A stretch of 64,000 nucleotides of DNA, taken from Nannobrachium achirus (Eukaryota > Chordata > Actinopteri > Myctophiformes > Myctophidae). The stretch spans positions 56,830,838 to 56,894,837 of the forward strand of contig OY997652.1 in the NCBI GenBank assembly GCA_963921795.1. The letters are read 5' to 3'. The notes beneath the pieces were generated by a model. That model searched no databases. It saw nothing but the letters and a program-made list of their open reading frames with translations, and was not told the DNA's origin. The position numbers were made by a program, and so were the translations under genes. Below, in pieces: positions 44,399-55,500 of this stretch. How positions within the stretch are numbered: position 1 is the first letter of the stretch; each line of letters begins with the position of its first letter.

Positions 44399-44785
44399 CA
44401 GTGGTTCTCTCTCAACATTTTCAGACTGTGCCCAAAATAATCAGATTTTAACTGGGGACCCCTCCACCCTATAAGAGTTCAGGCAACATTTTGTATAACA
44501 CGGTTCTATACTGTGAAAATAGCAGATACATGTGAGCATGTAGATCTGCTATTTTCACAATGTCTGCCTCTAATACTTGACAATTTGCCCAATGTTTAAT
44601 GTCATTTTAGAGGTATTAAAAGTCCTTAAATTGTCACTTTAGAAATGTGCAGATACACTCTATACACTTAAACTTTATGTTGGTTTGTTTACTGTTGAGT
44701 GAGAAAACAATGTTGCACATTAAGTTAATCATGGCGACCCCCACAAAATAATTTGGGGACCCGACCCACAAGTTGAGAACTACTG
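44399..44785. mobile_element. hAT-type MITE (CAGTGGTTCTC family)
   Basis: The ends are CAGTGGTTCTCTCTCAAC and the complement of CAGTAGTTCTCAAC. Flanks GGCTACTT (44391-44398) and GGCTACTG (44786-44793) match 7 of 8. The shared hairpin lies at 44516-44560. Confidence 0.8.
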
Positions 44786-44919
44786 GGCTACTGGGATTCT
44801 TCCCTCTAGTAGAGTAGTAGTGTTGGTAGTGTTGGTGCAAACCGCCCTATCTCTTCTAAAGCCCTCCTAAGAATATGGGGATATTAGGGTTCAAGAAAAG
44901 TGGATATAGTAACCCATGA

Positions 44920-45240
44920 AATTATTGCGCGTGGGCTCGTTCGTGCATGCGCTCGCGGGAGGCAAGGGCAAGAGCTGGATTGTGGTCATCATTGTGAAAT
45001 ATCGCCCGGCGTTCACTCGCGGGGGCGACGCGATCCCCGGGCGGCCGGCCCCCGCAGATCCAAGCGAGAAAGCATTGCAGCAACCGCCGTCTGTAGGGCT
45101 CTCTCTCTCGCTCCGTCGCCTGCATGTGTGTATGTGTAGAGGGGAGAGAGAGTGGAGGAGCAGAGCAGCCTGCATTTGCTGCGCTTAGAATTCCAGCTGC
45201 TCTGCTCTGCAGCCTGCATTTGCTGCGCTTAGAATTCTCC
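44920..45240. other. CpG-rich stretch with a 40 bp tandem duplication
   Basis: 44930-45130 is unusually rich in CG ('gggggcgacgcgatccccgg'). At 45155-45240 the phrase 'cagcctgcatttgctgcgct' followed by 'tagaattc' occurs twice. It could be a small promoter-type island, but no transcript start or exon is visible. Confidence 0.4.
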
Positions 45241-46039
45241 GTGCGATTTTTACCGAGTGAGAAAACCCCCGCAACTTTTGGGAGAGGTCTGTGGGATGGC
45301 TGTAAAAATGCGTGTGAAATGGCATGTGTGGCGTGTGGCGTGAGAAGAGGTTAAATTGCGTGACTCTCACGCTCAAAGCGTGAGACTTGGCAGCCCTGGT
45401 TTTGCATTTGCATTGCATGGCAGGCACACTTAATGAACCCCTTGGGATGATATTTCAGCTTGGCACCTGGCAGAATCTTAAAATATACCCTTTAAGGATT
45501 AAGAAAAAACAGGTGGCGAATAGAAATCCACCCTATAATGTGGACCACCCCTTTCCTACTAGATTAATATGCAACTATTCGCCCTGCAAAAAAAAAAGAT
45601 CTACCCTATGCACGTGGACCATAGAGTTATATATAGAATAGAGGACGGACAGCCCCACCCCCAGCCATTCATTTCAATGCAAGTGCTCAGTGGCGTTTTG
45701 AAGCATGCAGAAGTAGCTAATCCAGGTGCATTCTGGGGGAAATTGTGCCAAAAAGTTTGACGTTTGACGTTGAAGGAAGAGCTTAAAACATTTGGCCATC
45801 CCTAATCTCCAAACCAAGGACATGTTGCTTTGTTTGTTGTTGTGCCCAACCGAATGCTTCTTTGCTCTCTGCCCCTGCAGCCGTCAACTGGCCTCCAAGA
45901 GTGGAGGTGCGACGAAAAAAAGTTTGATCCATAAGAAGATTGTGGGATCATTTATTTAATAATTATATGCTAAAAACGTCATGGGCTTACAATTGCGTGA
46001 TTATATTGTATATATGTCACTCTGAGGTGTAGTTATTTA

Positions 46040-46153
46040 TATTGGGACTCGGATCGGCGATGTTGTGCCCAATATCAGATTAATTAATTAACATTAATTA
46101 CCATCATATCGGCGCACTGATACCGATACAATATTGGATCGGTTGCACCTCTA
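46040..46153. mobile_element. hAT-type terminus (GGATCGGTTGCACC)
   Basis: The stretch 'atattggatcggttgcacct' preceded by 'atcggcgcactgataccgat' resembles the ends of a widespread fish hAT family ending in ...ATCGGTGCACCCCTA. Only this end is recognised. Confidence 0.4.
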
Positions 46154-47101
46154 GTAGTGAAGGTCACCCAGAAGGGATTTATTTCTCCAGTAATTATGCT
46201 GTTTATTACACAGCTACTTACAGTGGGTGACACTGAGATCCTTCAGCATAGGAGTCTATAGGTACCTCTAGCCACCCACCGTTCTCTCTGGAGATGGGTG
46301 TGTCTAAAAATAGGAGGCTGTCCTTTCAGCTTATCTTCTGCAATACAGTTAAGTGACACTAGATGGCATAGCAGAGCAATTAGTTTAACTATTTTGTTGG
46401 GGGATTGAAATGAACCACAGAACCACAGAAGAATACTATAGAGTAATTATACTTTAAATGGTGTTTAAAAATACATTTTGGCATTGGACTTTTTCATAAA
46501 ATGTTAATTAAATGTCTCATTTGTATTTGTAAGGGTCCATTTAAAAATAAACACTGGGTATTTTTTGTTCTACACAAATTCAAATCATTACCAATAATTT
46601 CATGAAGAAGAAACTAAGAAATCACATAAATTATAAAACAAGTGTTTAAGAAGTTGTGAAAAATAGCTGATCTACAAGCTCACCGCACAAAAGCAACATG
46701 TTGTGAGGTGCTGCCCCGTCAACCCATTAACTGTTTTTATTATATTTTAACTCTTGCTTGGCAATGTAAAAAGATGTTTTCTCATGTCAATAAGCCAATA
46801 AATCACCTTTGAATTGAAATTGAATTGTGTGCCATTACTTTTTGCATAGCTTTTCGGTGTAATCCTTTCTCAGCGTGGGAGGAACTTATCAAGATAATAT
46901 CAAATATAATAATAAAACAAAGCTTTCGATTGTTTTGCTAATAGTCAGGGAATTTTAATAAAACCCTGGTAATAAATTCCTTACCAATTTACTGAAGTGA
47001 TATCTTTCCTAATTTGTTTTTTTGTCAGTGTTGTTGTTTTTCCTTTCTTTTGTGCAGTTTCTTTTTTGGACAGCCGCTCACCTTGTTAACTTGTATTAGT
47101 G

Positions 47102-47429
47102 CAGGGGTCTTCAACAGGGGGTCTGGGACCCCTAGGGGGTCCTCAGAGTTACTACAAGGGGTCCTCCAAATCTTTGTGTGATAGAAAGCTTTATATTAAC
47201 CACTTGAATCCTAGAGTCCAAAATAGCAGATCTACAAGCTCACAATGCCTAACACTGCGAGGCGTTGTGAGCTTGCAGATCGTCTATTTTCGGCAAAGAC
47301 TTTAGGTGTGGAGGGGAAAAGAGCAGACTAAGTACAGAGGTTGAGGTACAAAATGTTGTGGGGGTCCCTGCTTCTTCTCTCTCTCTCTCAACTAAGGGGA
47401 CAATGATCTGAAAACATTGAAGACCCCTG
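47102..47429. mobile_element. hAT-type MITE (CAGGGGTCTTCAAC family), second copy
   Basis: Starts CAGGGGTCTTCAACAGGGGG and ends with the complement of CAGGGGTCTTCAATG. The interior hairpin is at 47221-47292. The flanking octamers TATTAGTG and TATAATGT are poorly matched, so the duplication has decayed. Confidence 0.75.
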
Positions 47430-47509
47430 TATAATGTATTTTTCTTATTAAACTTTTAATCTGTTATTTAATGGACTTTTCCCTTAATGAAAGGATTCCA
47501 CAGTATCTA

Positions 47510-47665
47510 AAGATTTTTCTTTTTGGCTTTTATGCCTTTATTGATAGTATATAGTAGACTGACAGGAAATGGGGAGAGAGATGGGGAGTGAAATGTGGCA
47601 AACGTTGTGTGGCGGTGCCTAAGTGGTATGCGCCTTGACCAGTAGGCCACCGGGTGCCCTGATTC
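47510..47665. repeat. Short interspersed repeat common in fish
   Basis: The run 'gcctttattgatagtatata', then 'gacaggaaatggggagagag', then 'gtggtatgcgccttgaccag' is a familiar fish dispersed-repeat pattern. Classification as a SINE is from memory of its look, not from a match. Confidence 0.4.
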
Positions 47666-48312
47666 CACAGTATCTTAAGGTGGTAGACTCCCCTTCCCCC
47701 TCTTCACACCTCATACAGACCGGGTCTCTCTTTGCATTGACCTATTTGCTTCAAAACATGGCGTGCTGTCTGTCAACAGTGTCAAACAACAACACTGTTA
47801 AATGGCTATTTTACTTAAAAAGGCTCTTGTCTCACCCCAGATATCATGGTTGCATTTAGTCTTTGAGCACATACAGTTTCTTTATAAACTTTAAGGGATA
47901 ACTTTACTTATAAAGTTATCTTTAGAGCTTGTAGATCAGCTGTTTTCACCAGTTTGTGTCCTGGGAAATCATCTAATCAGAGTCAGTCAGAGTTAAGGGG
48001 AGACCTGGAAATTTGAAAGTTTGAGAAACACTGACATAGTTCATAAAAATGCAGTGCAAATAGGACTTAGTAGTACATTTTAGTATAGCCTCCTCATTGA
48101 CCTCATATCACATTATTAAAGAAAACATTTGATAACTTTTCATTGTGTTCCTAAAATTATTTAGCCCATGTATTACTATATTTTTCACGTGCCACTTGGG
48201 GAAATACTAAGCATCAAGACCTGCAGTAGTCACACCAGTAAATGCAAATACTTGGTAAAACAGGTTTCACTTATGTGCGGGGGAGAATTGGATCACTGAT
48301 TTGGCCTCATAC

Positions 48313-48666
48313 CCAGTGGTGGAAAAAGTAATCACATTTTTTGTGGTGAGTGGGTTTTTCACAGAGAACACATCTAACCATGTGCAGGGATAAAAGTATC
48401 AATACTGTAATGTAGAAATGTTAAAGTACATAATTCAAAAAGTATGAAAGTATTGGCATCAAAATACATTGTGAGCTTGTAGATAGGATGTGGTATTATA
48501 AAATGTGGAAATAATGTATTAATGTATGTGTTACAATATAATCGTTTATAGCTGCAATAACTAATTCAAATAATTGCAGTGGAGTAAAAGTACAATATTT
48601 GGCTCCCAGATGTAGTGTAGTGAAAGTAAAGGTATTGGAAATACTCTAGTAAACTACAAATACAAT
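48313..48666. repeat. AAAGTACTC-type dispersed element (CAGTGGTGGAAAAAGTA end)
   Basis: It begins CAGTGGTGGAAAAAGTAATC and continues with 'gagtaaaagtacaatattt'. This is the look of a common fish hAT-type MITE. A start of the same family occurs at 59801, and an extended derivative fills 54330-54810. The right end here is cut by the foldback element. Confidence 0.6.
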
Positions 48667-50141
48667 GGAAACAACAGATTAATACTATGTATTCACAGTT
48701 AGATAGCCATCTTCTCTCTTTTAAATGTTTTTCAAACTTGTTTATTTATGTTTAAATTTAGATAGATGCAAACAAGACATGTGTTACTTCATTCCTACCC
48801 CACAAGGCAATGTGCATTTGGGAAAACTCTAAAATCCCCTCTCTCTCCCCCTTCATTGTGAGCTTGTAGATTTTCAAATGTCTACCAATCTACCAAGTAA
48901 CTACTAACTAAAGTTGTGGGTCTGCTAGCACAGTGGTTCTCAACCTGTGGGTCAGGACCCCCTGGGGGTCCCCAGATGATTAACTTAATGTGCAACATTG
49001 TTTTCTCACTCAACAGTAAACAAACCAACATACAGAAGAATGTTGGTTAAACATAAGAAGAATGTCTTAGCATTGTAGCTTGTAACACCTGAAAGTCTGC
49101 CCATGATTAATATTTTACCAAATGTCACAGTCTTTAATAGAGCAATGTTATCAAAGTGGGGTCCACACCACAGAGGCTGTCTAAATGGAACCTTCTATGT
49201 CTGTAACTCTGGGAGTGTGCAAATAGAACCTAGGAAGTAGTGTGGTAAACTTTTTGGGGGAGGGTAGATACTTGCACCCTGGGCCTTCTTGATTCACATG
49301 CAAATGGACTTGGCAGGCTTAGGTGCGATTCTGCTATGGTATTACTTGTTGAACAGGTCTAGGAAAACAAGCCCCCAAAAAGCCCTTTGAGTCACCACTT
49401 TTACATCAGTTTTTTATCAAGCTTATGTATTAACTACTGCAGCCAGACTCGGGTCTGCTAGCACAGTGGTTCTCAAACCTTTAAGGCCGGGACCCCCCCA
49501 ACCCGACTAGCACTAAGAGTTGAGACATTACATTTTGTATAACACGGTTCTATTGTGAAAATAGCTGATCTACATCCTCACAACGCATGTAGATCTGCTA
49601 TTTTCACAATTTCTGACTCTAATATTTGACATTTTGGCCAATGTTTAATTTGTCATTTTAGAAGTATTAAAAAGTCCTTAAAAAGTCACTTTAGAAATGT
49701 GCAGATACCCTCTATACACTTAAACTGTATGTTGGTTTGTTTACTGTTGAGTGAGAAAACAATGTTGCACATTAAGTTAATCATCTGGGGACCCCCAGGG
49801 GGTCCTGACCCACAGGTTGAGAACCACTGTGCTAGCAGACCCACAACTTTAGTTAGTAATTACTTGGTAGCTTTTTATTATTATCACAAATCATACATAT
49901 TAACCCACTTCAGCCCTATATTCGGACATTTGAAAATCTACAAGCTCACAATGAAGGGAGAGATAGAGGGGATTTTAGAGTTTTCCCAAATGCACATTGC
50001 CTTGTGGGGTAGGAATGAAGTAACACATGTCTTGTTTGCATCTATCTAAATTTAAACATAAATAAACAAGTTTCAAAAACATTTAAAGAGAGAAGATGGC
50101 TATCTAACTGTGAATACATATAGTATTAATCTGTTGTTTCC
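48667..50141. repeat. 1.47 kb foldback with hAT termini inside its arms
   Basis: 48667-49036 and about 49722-50141 are near-perfect inverted repeats. Each contains a CAGTGGTTCTCAACC hAT end next to the octamer TGCTAGCA. The loop holds unique sequence (49040-49455) and the left end of a complete MITE (49464-49829). Confidence 0.85.
49464..49829. mobile_element. hAT-type MITE with perfect 8 bp duplication
   Basis: Ends CAGTGGTTCTCAAACC and the complement of CAGTGGTTCTCAACC. TGCTAGCA flanks both sides (49456-49463 and 49830-49837). The internal hairpin is at 49555-49606. The same octamer and end also occur at 48923-48945, in the other foldback arm. Confidence 0.88.
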
Positions 50142-50550
50142 AGTTTAAATGATCATCTAGAAAACTTTAAGTCTCTGTTAACTTTAGAATTCAGAAAGAA
50201 ATCAACAGAGAGAAATATGCTTGCTCAACTCTCTTGCTCACTAAAAAAAGTGCCTCCCCCTGGCTGAATAGCCACACTACACATTGAAATAAGAGACAAT
50301 ATAGCCAGGGGGCGCGGCTGAGAAAATCTGGGGGAGTGGCTGGAGAGGTACCTATAGCCACTGATAGGGACAGAGAGGTGCCCTTTTGAAGCTCCTGATG
50401 TAAAAAATCGTCACCCACTGTAATACATTAATAAATTGACCCTTCCTTCTATCCTTCCTTCCTTCCTTCCTCCCTTCTTTCCTTGCAGTAATGAAAGTAT
50501 TCCATAAGTGTGGATATCACTACACTAAAGTCATTCTGTTTTGTTTTCAG

Positions 50551-50907
50551 GACAACCTCAGGTGATCGGGTCTTCTCATGACGTGCTGGTCCAAGTGGGA
50601 GATGATGTCATCCTTCCATGTCACATTGATCCATCTGTCGACATGACGAAGAAGACGGTTAAATGGACCAGAGAGCACCTGAGCCTACCATATGTGTACC
50701 TTCGCCAAGATGGACATAACTTATTCGAATGGATCAACCCATTGTACAAAGAGAGGACATCACTGTTTGACGAAGAGTTGTCTCGTGGTAACATCTCACT
50801 GAAGCTGATCAGGGCGATGCTCTCAGACCAGGGGACCTACAAGTGTTCTGCAATAACCAATTCCGTTCCATTCCAGCACAGGAGCAGTTTGATCCATCTC
50901 ATTGTTG
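50551..50907 (+). CDS. Ig V-set exon of a butyrophilin-like gene (single exon, partial)
   Basis: A 357-base exon lies between a good acceptor (TTTTGTTTTCAG|GA) and donor (TTGTTG|GTAAGA), entering and leaving in phase 1, as Ig exons do. The 119 residues form a V domain: ILPCHI with the first cysteine, VKWTRE with the core tryptophan, then SDQGTYKC with the D-x-G-x-Y-x-C signature and second cysteine. Fish butyrophilin/B7-like proteins have exactly this opening (QPQVIG, VGDDVILPC). Such proteins are type I membrane receptors acting in T-cell regulation. No signal-peptide exon, IgC exon, transmembrane or B30.2 exon is recognised in the window. It is either part of a gene with very long introns or an orphan exon. 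The frame itself is intact. Confidence 0.8.
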
Positions 50908-51264
50908 GTAAGATATAGTGTTCAAAACATGGATGGTGAAACAGAAAGCCATTATCATCCCCGATCCCATATAGAGTTATTTAAAGTGTAAACACCATGC
51001 AATTTACCTTGCAAAACTGTTGACACTGTATGTCTCTCAAATCCCCCCTAAGTATTATATTAAATATATATTTGAGCCATATTTCTTTGAAAGGTTTTCA
51101 ACTGCGGCCATCTTGGGAATAACTTTGGAACTAGAAAAGAACATTTCTACGAAATTTTAAGTGTGCCTGCAGCTCGCTAAGTGTGTGCAACCTTGTGTAA
51201 CGGTTGGTGTTAGCATTAGCGTTAACATTATTGACTGTACGACAAACTTTTCATGAGATAAAGG

Positions 51265-51816
51265 GCGCGTTCGGAAATGCGCACTCAACGCACTTGTGTG
51301 CCATGTTGTCGTTCGTTTATTCGGTGCACTTGGTGCGTTGTCGTTCGGAAATCCAGTGCGCGGCGCACTGGTGTGTTGAGTGCACGCACTCACCAACCCT
51401 ACTCAGAGGATGGGGTTAGGCAGTGTGGTGCGGTGGAGCGGTGTTCTGATTGGTTGGTTTTCATGGCCGTGTCTCGAATGCTTCTCAGCTGTGAACAATG
51501 GAGGAAATTACCACAAAATGCAGCATTTGCAGCTTAATTGGTCGTTTGGCCTTGATAGTTTCACACGCATTAACGTGTAAACTAACAGCAGGTATGCCAA
51601 TGTTACATCTCCTTTCAATATCAACGTTACGTTAGCATACTTAGCAACTGCTGCTTTTCAGAAAGTTTGCCTTCAGAGTTCAGAGTGAAAAAGCACACAG
51701 CTGCCTGTTAAAACTGGTCGTTCGTAAATAAGCCACACTGAACGCACTCTCCAACGTCACGCCCACTGCACTCACTACACTGAGCACACACCCGGTGCGG
51801 GTTTCCGAACGCACCC
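51265..51816. mobile_element. MITE with GTGCGTTCGGAAA ends, copy 2 (inverted)
   Basis: Begins GCGCGTTCGGAAATGCGCAC and ends 'gtttccgaacgcaccc'. It is the reverse of 38800-39403 with about 90% or better visual identity. It sits inside a satellite unit, splitting the 'catgagata...gaggcact' phrase. Confidence 0.8.
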
Positions 51817-52745
51817 ATAGAGGCACTTCATGTTTGGCGAAGGGCACTTCATGTTTGGCGAAGGAAGCACCAATTAAGGTTAAGGACTCTAAATCAAGTC
51901 ATATGACACCACCCACGCATCTGTACGACAAACGGTTCATGAGATATAGAGGCAATTCCTGTTTGGAGAAGGGCACTTCCTGTTTGGCAAAGGAAGCACC
52001 AATTAAGGTTAAGGACTCTTAATCAAGCCATATGACACCACCCACGCGTCTGTACGACAAACGGTTCATGAGATATAGAGCCACTTCCTGTTTGGCGAAG
52101 GAAGCACCATTTAAGGTTAAGGACTTTTAATCAAGCCATATGACACCACCCACGCGTCTGTACGACAAACGGTTGATGAGATCTAGGGTCACTTCCTGTT
52201 TGGCGAGGGGCACTTCCTGTTTGGCCAAATAGGCCCCAATTAAGGTTAAGGGCTCTTAATCAAGTCATATGGCACCACCCACGCGTCTGTACGACAAACT
52301 GTTCATGAGATATAGGGTCACTTCCTGTTTGGTGAGGGGCACTTCCTGTTTGGCGAAATAGGCCCCAATCAAGGTTAAGGACTCTTAATCAAGTCATTTG
52401 ACGCCACCCACAAGTCTGTACGACAAACTGTTCATGAGATAAAGGGTTACTTCCTGTTTGGTGAGGGGCACTTCCTGTTTGGCAAAATAGGCCCCAATTA
52501 ATGTCAAGGACTCTTAATCAAGTCATTTGACGCCACCCACAAGTCTGTACGACAAACGGTTCATGAGATATAGGGTCACTTCCTGTTTGGCAAAAGGCAC
52601 TTCCTGTTTGGCGAAGGAAGCACCAATTAAGCTTAAGAACTCTTAATCAAGTCATATGACACCACCCACACGTCTGTACGACAAACGGTTCATGAGATGT
52701 AGAGGCACTTCCTGTTTGGCGAAGGGCACTTCCTGTTACAGAGGG
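51817..52745. repeat. ~123 bp satellite array, forward orientation
   Basis: About eight units with 'cacttcctgtttggcgaagg', 'agtcatatgacaccacccac' and 'ctgtacgacaaacggttcat'. Same family and orientation as 7945-8345. Confidence 0.92.
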
Positions 52746-52849
52746 GGCGGGGCTTAATCAATTACAGCTCATCCCTATTGGCCGGAAAAAGACCAAAGTT
52801 GTGTGTGCATTAGTTTAAGTGACGTTGCTAGCACCCTGAACAAGATATG

Positions 52850-53800
52850 ACTTCCGCTTGGTTCCAAGATTTCTAGCGGAAGTGCTGCATTAATGGAAGT
52901 TACGTTATGCGGTGCGGGTCTGTTAACATTCCCCAGCGAAAAAACAAAAATGGATTGTAGCTCTTAACTCGCACTTAACACCTTGACGTCCGAAATAGAA
53001 TGGTGGTTGGTAGATTAGCCGTGACATTTCTATTATTGTATTGTGATCTGAGACATAATATTATGTTTATAAACATGACCCCGCAGCCCCTCCATCTTGA
53101 ACAGCGCCGCTGTTTTTTCTTTTTTTTTCCCCCCCAGGCCAGTAACTCACCATGATTTTCTCGATTTCCGTTGGGATAGAATGGGGGTTTTGGCCGATCG
53201 TCGATGTCCCCGTGCGTTTCGCGTGCGCGATCCTTTCACGTAAATGTCCCCGCAAATAGTCCATGTGTGACTGAAGAACAGAACTGAAAAGTTTCGCTAG
53301 CATAGCCCCAAGCATGGCTGCAGGAGGAGCTCGAGTGTGTAGACAGTAAACGGATGGGTGGAAGGTGCCTTGGAGAAGGAGAGGCGCTGACGTCACCTCT
53401 GCTTCATGCACGGTCTGCATGAGCTATCAGTGCACGAGTGGTGATTAGGGAAGGTTAGACGATCGCCGATTTTCGGATCAAAAGCTTTTATTCCGGTTTT
53501 AAAGACAAAGTCCGGGAATGTACGACGTGGCTGAGAGTCCCTGGGGGGATGTGCGATATAGTACGGTTTTAACATTAAGGGGCTCCCCTTGGCTTAGAAG
53601 GTGTTAATAGGTGTAATATCGCCTGAATCAATGTTTTAGTGTATATGTTGTTTATTGCGAGCGCAACCGACGGAGCAGGAGACGTAGACCCAATTTTTTT
53701 CCAGCGGGGAATACGTTTGCACCGCACTGTAAAAAGAAGACAACTTCCGCGAATATTCAGCCCCACCTCCTTGAACGGTTTCTGCCTCATATCTTGCCTC
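52850..53800. other. Unassigned stretch, no supported gene
   Basis: Contains a T/C-run (53113-53136) and several overlapping minus-strand frames of 60-117 codons without recognisable motifs. It lies between two composite repeat modules. Confidence 0.45.
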
Positions 53801-54215
53801 ATATCTTGACCAGGCTATGTCAGAGTAATACGGGGCCAAGTCCCCCTCTCAAAGTCAATGGGGGTTTTAGAGCGTAGTTTTTTAAGAATTACGTTGCCAT
53901 GGTAACGCGGATCGGAAAGAAAAGTAATAGCACACCATTCCCGGCCGAGCCGCACATTTTGATGTATATATTGCGGGGGTGGCGTAAATCGTGCGGCAGT
54001 TATTACGTACCGATATCTCCCCCATTCTAAGTCAATGGGGTTTTTGGGCATAGTTTTTTGCGAATTACGTCGCAATGGTAACGCGGATCGGAAAGAAAAG
54101 TAATAGCACCCCATTCCCGACCGAGACGCACGTTTTGATGTATATATTGCGGCGGTGGCGTGAATTGTGCGGCAGTTATTACGTGCCGAAATTTGTGGCA
54201 CCGTCATTATTATTA
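53800..54215. repeat. Composite repeat modules, duplicated in tandem
   Basis: Two consecutive copies of a block of about 175 bp occur at 53840-54015 and 54015-54200. They contain 'gtcaatgggg', 'ggtaacgcggatcggaaaga', 'ttttgatgtatatattgcgg' and 'gcggcagttattacgt'. This is the same block into which the PLE inserted at 11179. Confidence 0.85.
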
Positions 54216-54329
54216 TTACTAGAAAAGCAGTTCCTGCAGAAACTGCGTGGGCTCGCTCGAAACTGTTATGAAGTAATAGTAGAAAATGCATTTAAGCGCA
54301 AGGTTGTAAAGTACATAAGTCTGTGTCTA

Positions 54330-54810
54330 TAGTATAAAGTAGTTATGTATAAATGGTATGACAAGTTCAAATGGAAATGTACTTAGAGTATCAAAAGCAA
54401 AAGTACTTTTTAAGAATTGAAAATGACTCATTATAAACTAGAAATCTATTTGAGTAAAAGTACTCAAAATAACAAGAGTACAAGTATTGTTAAAGTATCG
54501 AAAGTAAAAGTACGAAAGTACTCAAATTACAAAAGAGTAAAAGTACTCATAATACAAAAGAATAAAAATACGTATACAAAGTAAAAGTACTCATTTTGAA
54601 TGAAGTGTACTAATTATTAAGTAAAAGTATATTTGAGTAAAGTACTCAAAATACCAAAGGGCACAAAGTATCAATAAAGTATCAAAAGTAAAAGTACTAG
54701 TTAAGAATTGAAAAGTGCTCATTATGAAGTAAAACCCATTTGAGTAAAAGTACTCAAAATACCAAAGAGTAAAAGTATTGTTAAAGTATTGAAAGTAAAA
54801 GTATTTTAAA
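54330..54810. repeat. AAAGTACTCA repeat tract
   Basis: Irregular tandem of 'aaaagtactcaaaatacaaa'-type phrases, derived from the fish MITE family starting CAGTGGTGGAAAA. Confidence 0.75.
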
Positions 54811-54814
54811 AGTT

Positions 54815-55198
54815 TCGCATTAGCATTTTTAGAATTAGCATTAGCATTAGCATTTTTAGCATTAGCATTTTTTGAATTAGCATTAGCATTAGCATTTTTG
54901 GCATTAGCATTATTAGAATTTGCTATTTTAGCATTACCATTTTTAGCATTAGCATTATACTTTTTAGAATTAGCATTTTTAGCATTAGCATTTTTAGCAA
55001 TAGCATTAACATTTTTAGCATTAGCATTGGCATTTTTAGCGTTAACATTTTTAGCATTAGCATTTTTAGCATTAGCATTAGCATTTTTAGCATTAGCATT
55101 AGCATTTTTAGCATTAGCATTAGCATTTTTAGAATTAGCATTTTTAACATTAGCATTAGCATTTTTAGCATTAGCATTTTTAGCATTAGCATTAGCAT
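54815..55198. repeat. GCATTA minisatellite
   Basis: Units 'gcatta' and 'gcattttta' alternate to give 15-21 bp composite periods. Two long but low-complexity frames cross it, one on each strand; they reflect the repeat period being a multiple of three. Confidence 0.95.
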
Positions 55199-55500
55199 TC
55201 AAATGACTCCACCCACACGTCTGTACGACAAACGGTTGACAAGATAACCCCAAATAAAGTTTCGTCCAATCAGAAGAGGGGGCAGGGCTAAGTTAAACCA
55301 ATTAAGCTGAGGGACTCTGAAACAAGTCAAATGACTCCACCAATAAGTCTGTACGACAAACGGTTGACAAGATAAACCCAAATAAAGTTTCGGCCAATCA
55401 GAAGAGGGGGCGTGGCTAAGTTAAGCCAATTAAGCTGAAGGACTCTGAAACAAGTCAAATGACTCCACCCACAAGTATGTACGACAAACGGTTCAGTTAG
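55199..55500. repeat. Diverged satellite units
   Basis: Three units of about 120 bp with 'ctgtacgacaaacggttgac', 'gtttcggccaatcagaagag' and 'gggactctgaaacaagtcaa'. They match the reverse of 1-100 and 1120-1310. Confidence 0.85.

Larger units (their letters stand above)
46221..50420. mobile_element. Possible Tc1/mariner-like outer element, heavily nested
   Basis: CAGTGGGTGAC at 46221 and its complement ending at 50420 are each bordered by TA. About 100 bp inside both ends a related 'tataggtacctct' phrase occurs in inverted orientation. The interior is filled with other MITEs. No transposase was found. Confidence 0.4.

Noticed and set aside
44920..45130. CpG-rich stretch as promoter of the Ig exon gene
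   Set aside because: It is 5.5 kb upstream with several transposons between and no leader exon recognised. Possible but unsupported.
53067..53420. 117-codon minus-strand frame as a gene
   Set aside because: It has no motif, runs into a homopolymer tract, and is flanked by repeat modules.
54591..55253. 220-codon frame rich in Asn-Ala-Lys repeats and its antisense partner
   Set aside because: Both frames follow from a 6/9 bp minisatellite whose unit length is a multiple of three. No domain or start context is convincing.
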